64,000 nucleotides of DNA. Source: Astragalus membranaceus (taxonomy: Eukaryota; Streptophyta; Magnoliopsida; Fabales; Fabaceae). The notes beneath the pieces were generated by a model. It saw only the letters and a program-made list of their open reading frames with translations. It did no database searches and was not told the origin of the DNA. This document shows, in pieces, positions 42,967-52,687 of this stretch (within the stretch, counting starts at the first letter, position 1; every line of letters begins with the position of its first letter). The position numbers and the translations under genes were made by a program. The stretch covers positions 81,949,289 to 82,013,288 of the forward strand of contig CM076849.1 in NCBI GenBank assembly GCA_039519185.1, written 5' to 3'.

Positions 42967-45032
42967 TGTAACATCCTCAAAATAATTAATCGAATTATTT
43001 GGATGTTAACCCAATTGAATTAATTTGGTACTTAATTAGTAAAATTATTGAGTGCTAAAATTAATTATTGGCTGTCACAGGATCGTTGACCGAATAATAC
43101 GGATCAAGGAAGTTTTGGAATCGAAATAAGGAATTAAGATCAATATGGTAATTGGACCACGCTACCACTTATATATTAATTAAATATATGTGTGTGAGTG
43201 TGTGTTGAATAAAAGAAAGAAAAGAGAGAAAGAAAGAATACGCAGAAGGAAAGAAAGAAAGGAAAAGAAAGAAGAAAAGGAAAGAAGAAGAAGGAGAAAG
43301 GAGAAGGAGAAAGGAGAAGAGAAAGGAAGAAGAAGAGGTGAGCCCACTCCTCCAAAAATTCATCATCTTCATCATCTCATCACCATCACCATAACCCAAT
43401 AACTTGGTGAGTTTTCCTCCATTTTTCCCCCTTCCTTTTGATTTCGAAAATTGGGGGTTTGTGGGGAAAATTTGTTGAAATCATGGATTAATAGGTTGTG
43501 TTGATGATTGGGTTATGCTTAGGATCGAAGCTAGGAGCGGATTGATCGCGTTGTGAAGTTCGAATCGAAGTTTGGAGCGATTTGGTGAAATAGGGTTCCG
43601 TTCGAGAGTTTTTCAAGTCTCGGCAAATTCGGTTTGATATCGGCTCTCGCTTCAAGGGTGAGTTTTACTCACGCTTAGGATGTTTTTGTGTCTCGTTAGT
43701 TTTTACGTTAATTGATTTCGAGAGATTTTGGAACGAAAACCATTATTTGGAAAATATGTCGTTTTTGGATAAAAACCGTTTTGATTGAGACATTGAATGA
43801 TTGTGTGATATTGGTTGAATCTGTTTTTCTGTTTGTTTAATCTGTTTTTGATCGGAACAAAAATTGGAATTGAGCGGAATAGCGGATTTCGCGAAAAATC
43901 GCAAAATCTGTCTTAACAGACCCCCCCTTCTGCCTGTTCGCGCCTCACCTGCGCTCCAGCGCGACTTCAGCGCAGATTGACAGAACTTTCTGCCAGTTCG
44001 CGCGTAACTTGCGCTCCAGCGCGACTTCAGCGCAGATTGACAGAATTTCAGCAACCAAACACTGTTTTTCGTTTCGCGATAACTTTTGATCCAGGAACCC
44101 GATTGAGGTGTTCTAAGATGCGTTGGAAAGCTTATTCAGAGGCCTAACTGAATATTCTATTTTTAAGGCTAAATAAACTGTTTTTGATATTGAAAAATTG
44201 TGTCGAAGAGTGGTCAACTAGAGTGCGAGTGTGAATGTGATTTTACAAAAAAATGGATTAAAGTGTTTCATTAATTGTTTGATTTGATGGACCGTGGGTT
44301 CATAGTATTGTAGATATACGTATATAGTATATCGAGTTGGGTGACGACCCATGTGTAACACACTAGGCGGGGCAGTCATGATCCCCTTCCCTAGGCTCCA
44401 TGCCAATGGGAGAATGTACTATTGGTAGGGGAGTTCACCGGGATTAGCATGATTTTGCAGTCGGTGTTGTGTTAAAGATTATTGTGCGATACACCGGGAT
44501 TAGCATGGTTTTGCAGTCGGTGCCGTACTTGTTGTGTTGCGCGATACACCGGGATTAGCATGGTTTTGCAGTCGGTGCCGCACTTTATTTATTTTACGAC
44601 ATACCGGGAGTAGCAGCGTTTTGCAGTCGGTGTCGTGTTAAGTTATAAAAGAACTAATAAATGAACCGAGAGTGTTAGTAGGGGTCTCGGTAGAACTCAC
44701 TGAGATTGTATCTCACTGTTTAATTGTTGTTGATTTACAGAGACACAGGGACAGCGGAAATCCAAGAGGCACGAGTAGGTTGGGCTCGGACTGATTGCGG
44801 ATGACTTAGCATTATGTTTAAGTTTACATTTCCTCTTGTTGTCTATGCACCGCAACACTACGACTTTAGCGTAAATCTTTTTATGGTCTTATGTGTATTA
44901 AGACTGCTTGGCTGTTGTCCAGTGAAAACTATTTTGCAGTGTTCAGTATTTATGCAGGAATTTTATATCTCTGATGTGTTTCTAATGTGCACTTGGGTAT
45001 TTTTTAATAAATAGAAATACCGGGGTGTTACA
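42967..45032 (+). repeat. 3' LTR of element B
   Basis: 2066 bp, with a 48-bp deletion near 44882 and a 13-bp insertion in the GA-rich stretch near 43305 relative to the 5' LTR. Hairpin-repeat array at 44436-44632. Confidence 0.95.
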
Positions 45033-45699
45033 CATCATTTTGAAGAGTGTGAAGAATGTTGTGCATGCGTTCTAGAGCTCTTAAATTCCTTTTTGGAGTG
45101 GAAATGCATTTTTGGGCAAAAACAAGGTTTTTAGGGCAAAAGGGTATTTTGGTCATTTTACAAAATAGGATAATTTCTCATCAAAAAAAAATCATTGTGC
45201 AAGTTTAGAGAAATTTATTTGAGGCAAAACGTTTTTGGTCATGTGTATGTATGTGCATGCATGCATTGTGCACCAAAAAATTCAAATTCAAAAAAGGCAT
45301 CAAAAAGGAATATTCTACAAAAGTTTCAAGATGAGATTTTTATGATATTTTTGGTCATGGTGATCTCATAAAATGGCATATTCCTAAGATTCCTAGTATG
45401 TGGCATAAATTGGGTGTATTTGTGTACAATTATCCTAAAAAGAATAATCAAAAAATGAAGAGATAATGGAATGGTCATGTGATAGTACAATTGTACAATT
45501 GACAACTTGCAAATTCCCTCCCCATTTTGTTGTCAATTTCGAATTCCCTCTCCTCTCTACTACTCTCTCATTTTGTGCTTTCTCAATATCCCCAATCCAT
45601 GTGAACTTCAATCCTAGCCTTTGATTCAAAATTAAAATCAAATCCTAGAGCACTTGCTAATGCATAAAGACCTAAATGCCCTTAACCCTAAACACACTC

Positions 45700-45707
45700 T
45701 ATAAATA
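45700..45707 (+). promoter_or_regulatory. TATA box of the Ogre-like LTR
   Basis: TATAAATA after ACACTC, in the middle of the LTR and followed by a pyrimidine-rich stretch typical of a plant transcription start. Predicted start about 30 bp further. The 119-codon frame here is not considered coding. Confidence 0.5.
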
Positions 45708-46625
45708 CCTTCACATTTCCACCTTTCAAAGAACCCTTGGCCTCATTTCTCACTCTAAAACCCTAGCACACAATCAATTCCTCCCTCTTCCCTCCCTTGG
45801 CCGAAACATCTATCCCCTTCTCCTCCATCCATTTTTTCATTTTTTCTTCCACCAAAACATCAATATCTCACATCATTTCCATCCCCATTTCATATATCTT
45901 CTCCCTTTCCTATTCAAGTTCAAGTTTGCATCATCAAAGGGGCTTGTGACCAAGATTTTCGTGGGTCCTTCCTTGGAGTTCATTGAAGATCTAGTTGATT
46001 TGTGGTCTTGTTTCTTCATATCATTCATTTCGTAGCTTGGATTTGAGGTAAGCATCTTAAAACCTAGCATCATCTTCAACCCTTTTGCATCAAAATGTAA
46101 AAATCATGTTTCTCATGTTGCGTCCCATCATATTCATGTTGTTATACTATTTATTTGTTGATTGTTGTTGGTGAGAAGTGTCTTAAACACTTTGACAAGC
46201 ACTTAGGGAGGCTTGGGTGTTTAAGATGCTTCTCACCCTTGAATAAATTGTGATTTGTGTTGTTTTGATCTTGTTTGTTGCATTTTGTGAAATAAAATGA
46301 TGATTTGAAGCTTGTTGCATTTCGCATATTAGGAAAAATTAGGGTTCATGTGATTTTTGTGCATTCCTTTGCTTAATCATGTGAATCTTTGTCAAAAAGA
46401 TTAATCTATGTTGTTTCTCTTGCATTATTTTGTTGTTTTCATGAATAAAATGAAGTTTAGAGTCTATGTTCATTTCGCATTTTTCAAATAAATTAGGGTT
46501 TAGAGATTTGTGATGGGTTTGGTTGTGTAATCTTGTATTTACTTGAAATTAGGCTTTACTCTTGATGGTTGTTTGCTTGAAACTTGTTATTCTCATGAAC
46601 TTGTTTATAAATCATGCACCATGTT

Positions 46626-47090
46626 GATGATTGGCAAGAGGACTCTCACTTGTGCCTTGTGCACTTTACTCTAAGTGATGAGGATTGCCTAAGATGATTC
46701 AACCTCTTTTGAGCTTATGAGTTTGTTTGTTCTTATGAATTGGTTTGTAAATTATCTTGTGTTGATGATTGGTAAAATGATTCTCACTTGTGCCTTGTGC
46801 ACTTTACTCTAAGTGATGAGGATTACCTAAAATGATTCAACTTCTTTTTGCAATTCTTAATGAACAAAAATGCAAGTTTTAAGTTTCTTTTCTTGTTAAT
46901 TAATCTTGGTCATAAAAATAACTTGTAAGTGCTTTCATTTGGTCATTTGTAGTCTTGAAAATGTGATATTCGTTCTAGGTCTATAATTTGTTTTAGTGTT
47001 GATGATTTGGTAAAAGGACTAGACACTTATGCACTTGTGCATTGTTCCAAGTGTTAAGGATTACCAAAAGGGATTCAACCTCGTGCTTTA
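46626..47090 (+). repeat. Three diverged repeats inside the Ogre-like LTR
   Basis: About 80-bp segments starting near 46626, 46764 and 47001, each with gatgattgg, a cacttgtgc core and ending gattcaac. The third is more diverged. Two further segments near 47530 and 47660 share a 'gtcgga.gtac..ccg' motif. Confidence 0.6.
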
Positions 47091-48477
47091 TCATGTGTTG
47101 ATACCTAGATTGATTTGAATTTTTGCATCATCACTTTGTGTACTCTTTCTTGCAAGTTATGTGGTTAATGTTGATCTTACATATGCATGCCATTAAATGT
47201 TGGAGACTAATTGTCATCCTTGTGCGCAAATGTTATAATTGGTAATGTGTATGCCTATGCTTGTATTGATGATTGCTTTGCTTGCAATTTGTTAAAATTC
47301 GCACTTTGGTTCTTGACTTGGAAATTGATTGAATTCTCTACTTCTTCTTCTTTTGGATGCCACGCCATCCCAACAAACTCTTTGTGATCAATATCACCCT
47401 CAAACTCTCTTCCCCTTTCTTCAAATCAATTCTTTTCCAAAGCTTTTTCCAAAGCTCAACTTTTCTCAAGTTGTTTTCATAAGACAATCAAATTCTTTCT
47501 AAGATCAATAACAAACCCTTTTGAAAGCTCATAAGGAGTCGAGTCGGACGTACGGCCGGTGTTGACTAGTGTCCTAAGATCGGAGTTGTACAACTCAAAC
47601 ATCTTGGGATACTTATGAGAATTAAAGCAAGTAATTAACAACCCTATTTCAAAAATGAGTAAGGAATCAAGTCGGATGTACATCCGAGTTGGTTAGCGTC
47701 TTAGGGTTAGCGAGCTGTACAGTTCGTGCGAGCCTAAGATACTTGCTCAAATAAAAGCAACCAACCTCACAACAAATCTTTTCCTCAAATAATTTAAATC
47801 ATTTTTAATAAGTAGGGGGCACGTCGTCTGTACAGGCGGGGATGTCTATGTTTTAGGGAGAGTGAGTTGTACAGTTCAAGCCCGAGAACCCCTACAATAA
47901 AAAACACCAACACACCAAAGTTTCTCGACAGAGGAGAACTACGTAAGCTTTGAATTCTCCATCGCACCGGGAGATACGTAGGAGCGGGTCACATCCCGTC
48001 AAGCATAACAAATAAAAATCATTTTCACAATAAGTTTTCAAACAATTATTTTCAAAAAGAAACGAGAACTACGTAGCTTTGATTTCCTCATTGCATTTGA
48101 GGATACGTAGGAGCGGGTTCGCCCCGTCAAGCACACTTTCAAAAAATACCAAAAGGATTCTTCTTTCCCCCGTTTTCAAAAGCGCTTTCTCAAAAAAAAA
48201 AGAAGTAGAACGATCGTTTCAAATCAACTCCGTCAAAACCACACATCAAGTTAAAGGTTCCCTTTCGGTAGAAAGGAGGTGCGGGGTGCTAATACCTTCC
48301 CCGCACCTAATCGACCCCCGAACCTACATCTCTAGTTTTCAAAAGACCATCCGCCTTGAAAAGACATTTTTTTTCAATGTTTTAGTCTTTAAATAAAAAT
48401 ATTGATGGCGACTTCATACTTTTTCCACGTTGTACAATGAGAAGTCCAAACCGGATTTTTCGGGGTGCAACACTATT

Positions 48478-49260
48478 TTGTTTACCAAAACTGTTTTTCT
48501 TTATAAGGATCATGAAAATTGCTTTTATGATTGTCACAGTTTTTCCTTCTAACAAAGCTAAGAAAGTTTATGAAATAGCATATGCATAGGCAGTAGATTA
48601 AGGACAACTTAAGAGAGATTTGATTACAAAATGCTGCATGTCTATTATGCTTTTGTGACCTTGTGCACTATATTATTAACAAACGTCCTTGACTTGGGAT
48701 GTACAAGTGTGTTCAAAGAATCAAAAGATACCAATATCAATATCGAAATCTTAAATTTTCTCTAGAAATATCAATATCAATGCTTTATATTCAGTTTGTG
48801 TCCTCTGAAAATAATTATATCAAATTGTTGCAGGAATTCAGTAGAATGTTCCTATGGTGGCAGCTGGGGCATTTTGCTATCATGAAATAGTGGATCAATT
48901 TGGTATGGCCAATTTATTTTGTAGCTGGTAGTGCCATGGAAATGTTTGTTGTCCATATGCTTTGAATTTGATATGTTAGGATGTTGTTTTCAATCCATAT
49001 GCTTTGGGTTGTGGTCATATTTTCTGTAAGTCATGTGCTTGCTCTGCTGCATCTTCTAGTGTTCTGTTGCAGTTTCATTCTTCAATATGTTGCAAATACC
49101 TTATAGCTATTAAATATATGATGTGCATGATTTTCTAGTGTTATGTTGCAGTTTCATTCTTCAATATGTTGTTTTTGAATATGTCTGTGGCAGCTTTCTG
49201 TCTTTGTCTTGGTCTAGATTTGTTGGTCTCATGTGTGGTTAATGCCTAAAACTTGAATCT
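48478..49260 (+). other. CACTA copy 2 DNA with an unrecognised exon-like block
   Basis: About 48835-48901 has a ttgcag acceptor and a gtatgg donor around a 67-bp block. None of its frames is recognised. Otherwise T-rich DNA. Confidence 0.35.
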
Positions 49261-49333
49261 GACTCCATGGCCCAATGGATAAGGCACTGGTCTACGGAAC
49301 CAGAGATTCTGGGTTCGATCCCCAGTGGAGTCG
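49261..49333 (+). tRNA. tRNA-Arg(ACG), inside CACTA copy 2
   Basis: A complete 73-nt cloverleaf with acceptor GACTCCA/TGGAGTC, anticodon loop CTACGGA (ACG), variable loop AGATT, T-loop TTCGATC and discriminator G, followed at once by TTTTT as pol III terminator. A and B box regions look intact. Differs from the copy-1 gene by A for G at position 26 and one extra T in the variable loop. Lies about 440 bp from the right end, reading towards it. Confidence 0.95.
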
Positions 49334-49388
49334 TTTTTAGTGAAATTGAGGATACATTAAGGCTACCAAATAATTTTTTTTTTAAAAT

Positions 49389-49772
49389 GAACTTTTAAAG
49401 TCAGTCGGAACTAAAGCCTGACTTCAAAACAGACTTACGAAGTCAGACGAAACAAATGCTTGGCTTTAAAACATACTTACGAAGTCAGGCGAAACAAATG
49501 CTTGACTTTAAAACATACTTACGAAGTCAGGTGAAACAAATGCTTGACTTTAAAACATACTTACGAAGTCAGGTGAAACAAATGCTTGACTTTAAAACAG
49601 ACTTACGAAGTCAGGCAAAACAAATGCTTGACTTTAAAACATACTTACGAAGTCAGGCTATCGCTTGACTTTAAAACTCCTGACAAACAAAGTCGACTTA
49701 ATAAAAGTCAAGCGGGCGCCTGACTTTAAATCTCCTTTTCGCCTGTCTTTAAATCCTTTTTTTGCACTAGTG
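49389..49772. repeat. Subterminal repeat array of CACTA copy 2 (right end)
   Basis: Five to six units of 46 bp (about 49436-49670) with ACGAAGTCAGGCG and TGCTTGACTTTAAAACA, then irregular units to the tip. Reverse-complement counterpart of the left end of copy 1, but with more uniform spacing. Its 15-residue repeated translation is a by-product. Confidence 0.88.
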
Positions 49773-49884
49773 TACGCTGAATTTATGTCAAACTGTTTTT
49801 GATTATAATATGCAATAACAAATTTTTGTTGAGTTTCTTTCATGAAGAAACCCCCTATTTGAGCATAGAGGTAAGGTTATTTCA

Positions 49885-50910
49885 ATGTCGAATATGGAAA
49901 CTCGCGACTCAGGAGTGATGGTGACTCAGTGCAGCTTCACGCACTTTAGGTTCATGCCTCGCTTTTCTATTAATGGTCAGTTTCTTGATATTGTTACTAG
50001 AACAAAATCTTATCTTTCATCTAGTTTTGATATGAAAGATGTGGGTGAGGCAAATGTAATATTAGGAGTTAGAGTCATCAGGGAAGGTGATAATATTATA
50101 CTATCACAAGAACATTATGTGGAAAAACTTCTTAGGAAGTTTGGTCACTATAGCTCTACCCCTTTGAGTACCCCTTATGAAGCAAACTCACACTTGAAGA
50201 AAAATAGAGGTGGTCGTGTTGACCAACCTCAGTATGCCCAAGTAATTGGGAGCCTACTGCATTTAATGAACTTTTCTCGACCAGACATTGCGTTCGCAGT
50301 CGGTCGTCTGAGTAGGTATACTCATAACCCTGGTCAGGATCATTGGAAGGCAATTGCTCACCTTATGCGATATTTGAGAGGTACCACAAGTTACGGTATT
50401 ACTTACAGTGGATTTCCCGCAGTATTAGAAGGATACTGCGATACTAACTGGATATCTGATTCAGATGAGACAAAATCCACTAGTGGTTACATTTTTACAC
50501 TTGGTGGTGGTGCGGTAACTTGGAGGTCAGCCAAACAATCCATTATTGCTAGATAGACTATGGAGTCGGAATTTGTAGCTTTGGAATTGGCTGGTACTGA
50601 AGCTGAATGGTTGAAGAACCTTTTAGCTGGAATTCCTTTGGGAATAAAACGAACACCATCAGTGTCAATACATTGTGATAGTCAGTCGGCAATAGCCGTT
50701 GCAAAGAATAAGACCTATAATGGCAAAAATAGACATGTGCAATTAAGACACAATGCTGTCAAACAATTGCAAAAATATGGAGCAATATCGATCGATTATG
50801 TGAAGTCAGAAGTGAATTTGGCCGATCCTCTGACAAAACCCTTAGGGAAGAAACTGATATGTGAGACATCGAGGGGAATGGGACTAAATCCAATTGAAAT
50901 TAAGAAGTGA
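49885..50910 (+). pseudogene. Ty1/copia RT-RNase H 3' fragment
   Basis: It begins within the reverse transcriptase (SSFDMKDVGEANVILGV) and continues through the connection (RPDIAFAVGRLSRY) into RNase H (GYCDTNWISD, MESEFVAL, DSQSAIAVAKN) and the tail LADPLTKPL. An in-frame TAG at 50554-50556 sits in a normally serine-containing RNase H segment. Gag, protease, integrase and the RT active-site half are absent. The 3' LTR at 51490 belongs to it by order and spacing. Confidence 0.88.
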
Positions 50911-51489
50911 TGGTAACCCAACCTTTGTGATTGGAGATCCCGTGAATAAGGTTCAATGTGGTAAAAAAAAGTTACTTCTTGATATTGCTAGCACAGAAAA
51001 ATTAATTCAAGTAATTAATTTTATTATTGTCCCTTCCTATAGTGTTATTGTCATAGTGTTAGACTGCAGGGTTAAAAGGTTAAGCTTAAAGCTTTTAATG
51101 ATCTTCATGGCCCTTATGGGTGGTGTATGACATGCAGCATACACTTGATGAAATCACCTATATGAGTGTCAAGTGGGGGCCGCTAGCATGAGATCTTGGC
51201 GAGATCTCTAGAGCACTCATAAATACCGAGCACGCGCACGGCCTTAGTAGCGCAACACCGCGGAAACAGCAAGAATTGTGGGGGTGTAATGTGATGGTAA
51301 AACCTCTAACATATAACATGTGTCTTGGGTTCCATAGCTTGCTAAATCAATTCACTGTATGTTATGTTTTATCTGTCTAGGACTGATTCCATAGCTTGCT
51401 ATACAGCTCCGATGCATTACATCTACGATGTTAACCCAGGAATCTTCGTTTATTTATTTATTTTCCAACTTTTGAAATATGTGGGGGAT
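50911..51489 (+). other. Copia 3' untranslated spacer and polypurine tract
   Basis: About 580 bp without a supported gene between RNase H and the LTR, ending in ATATGTGGGGGAT (51477-51489), the expected polypurine tract. Confidence 0.6.
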
Positions 51490-52167
51490 TGTTGTGTTTT
51501 GCTGAAAAACATAGGATATTTCAAAAGTAGAACCACGTGGATTGCTTTCGCTCATAAAACCACATGGATCGCTAGTGCTCATAGAACCACGTGGATCGCT
51601 AGCGTACCCACGCGGGTCTATAATGAGATATTAATTTTTTACTTATTTTTGGTTTTATGTTAGTCTATGCGAAAAATGATCAGTTTAAGCTACTTTTGGT
51701 CAAACTGATTTGCAAAATAAATATGTAACAACAAACTGATGTTGCTTTATTTCTCAACGGCTATAATGACATTTGATTAATTCATTCCACTTGATTTCGT
51801 AACAGACTTATAATGACATTTTATTTCCCAACGACTATTTTCATTAATCCGTTTTATTTTGTAACCAACAGTTTATGGCAATTCATTTCTTAACTGATAT
51901 TTTCATTTTCGGTTTTTTGTTGGCTTCAAATGCTGATGGAGCGTTTGCTTCATAACTTAGATATGTAGCCTATAAAATCTAGTCGAGTAGCTATTGATAC
52001 ATATCCGAAAATCACTTACTCTCTTCGATATAAACACTCATGGGTTCATTTCCTGTCAGTTTGTTCTTACCAGTTCGGAATCCTCTTTCGCTATTGCGCT
52101 TCAGACGAGCCGGTTGTACCTCGGGGAATTTGCGTTGTAGAGGCGGATAAATTCTTCAGGGCGTGTC
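51490..52167 (+). repeat. Copia 3' LTR (right copy)
   Basis: Begins TGTTGTGTTTTGCTG and matches 20395-21077. Carries three short tandem units with CCACGTGG/CCACATGG near the start. The 3' border is set by loss of similarity near 52167 and is uncertain. Confidence 0.75.
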
Positions 52168-52270
52168 GAAAGACTCCTCTGGTTGTTTATTTGACATTTG
52201 TTTTGTTCGCAGGTTCTCTATTTTGTTGCTGTCTTGTTGCGTATATTACTATAGTAGTATGGTAAGACAA

Positions 52271-52405
52271 TTATTAGTTAGTTACATTAGTTCCTTATTG
52301 TAACTCTCAATACAAGAGCACCATTTGTACAATTAGTTCCTTATTGTACAAATGGTGCTCTTGTATTGAGAGATACAATAAGGGACTAATGTAACTAACT
52401 AATAA
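52271..52405. repeat. Foldback (hairpin) repeat
   Basis: Arms of about 60 bp, nearly perfectly complementary, around a 15-nt loop; the arm begins TTATTAGTTAGTTAC. A 30-bp direct repeat (TATTACTA.AGTAGTATGG) lies on both sides (about 52244 and 52437). Confidence 0.8.
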
Positions 52406-52472
52406 CAAGAGCACCATCAATGAGTTCCTTATTGCGTATATTACTACAGTAGTATGGTAAGACAGTTATCAA

Positions 52473-52687
52473 TGACGTGGCTAACGGAGATGATGTCAGC
52501 ATGACATCATCAATGATTAACATAGAAAGATTAACAGAGAAATATTGAAATGATTCTGTTCCGCTTCAGATTATTCCAAAAAAAGGGAATAGTTAATAGA
52601 GAAAGATTGACACGATTCAAAAACGATAATATTTCTCTGTTAATCATTGATGATGTCATGCTGATGTCATCTCCGTTAGCCACGTCA
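52473..52687. mobile_element. MITE-like inverted repeat, probably truncated
   Basis: The ends TGACGTGGCTAACGG and CCGTTAGCCACGTCA are perfect inverted repeats extending about 45-60 bp inward with a few mismatches. Sequence outside the right arm resembles the outer part of a larger MITE whose left arm is missing. No TSD found. Confidence 0.6.

Larger units (their letters stand above)
36287..45032 (+). mobile_element. Intact Tekay/Del-type chromovirus, element B
   Basis: LTRs of 2101 and 2066 bp start TGTAACATCC and end GTTACA, with TSD CATCA on both sides (36282-36286, 45033-45037). The primer site, gag-pol frame and polypurine tract are complete. By eye the LTRs differ by four substitutions, a 48-bp deletion and a 13-bp GA-rich insertion in the 3' copy. 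It is inserted in the solo LTR, which lies in CACTA copy 2. Confidence 0.95.
36208..48472 (+). mobile_element. Ogre-like solo LTR interrupted by element B
   Basis: It starts TGTCATACCC at 36208 and ends GGTGCAACA at 48472, flanked by CTATT on both sides (36203-36207, 48473-48477). Removing element B and one CATCA copy leaves about 3.51 kb with no coding domain, so it is a solo LTR left by recombination between two LTRs. Length and text (the 'acgtaggagcgggt..cgtcaagc' segments near the 3' end) suit Ogre/Tat-type elements of legumes; the lineage name is inference. Confidence 0.82.
31536..49772 (+). mobile_element. Non-autonomous CACTA transposon, copy 2 (nested insertions inside)
   Basis: The left end begins CACTAGTGCAAAAATG and the right end in reverse complement CACTAGTGCAAAAAAA. 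TAC flanks both sides (31533-31535, 49773-49775), a clean 3-bp TSD. The end sequences match copy 1 but inverted. The gross length is 18.2 kb; without the nested solo LTR and chromovirus it is about 6 kb. No transposase seen. The cargo is host exon fragments from at least four genes, all on the plus strand, and a tRNA-Arg gene. Confidence 0.92.

Noticed and set aside
45676..46035. 119-codon frame in the Ogre-like LTR
   Set aside because: Starts at the TATA region, runs through pyrimidine-rich leader, has no domain and is not preserved in the LTR copy at 62787.
49456..49668. Frame with five repeats of a 15-residue unit, like a repeat protein
   Set aside because: It is the translation of the CACTA subterminal array; unit length and edges follow the DNA repeat, which carries the transposon ends.
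20395..52167. One copia element spanning both copia LTRs with everything else nested inside
   Set aside because: No primer-binding site follows the left LTR, a host-like exon comes next, LTR identity is only about 94% and no matching TSD was found at the LTR borders; two separate remnants are simpler.
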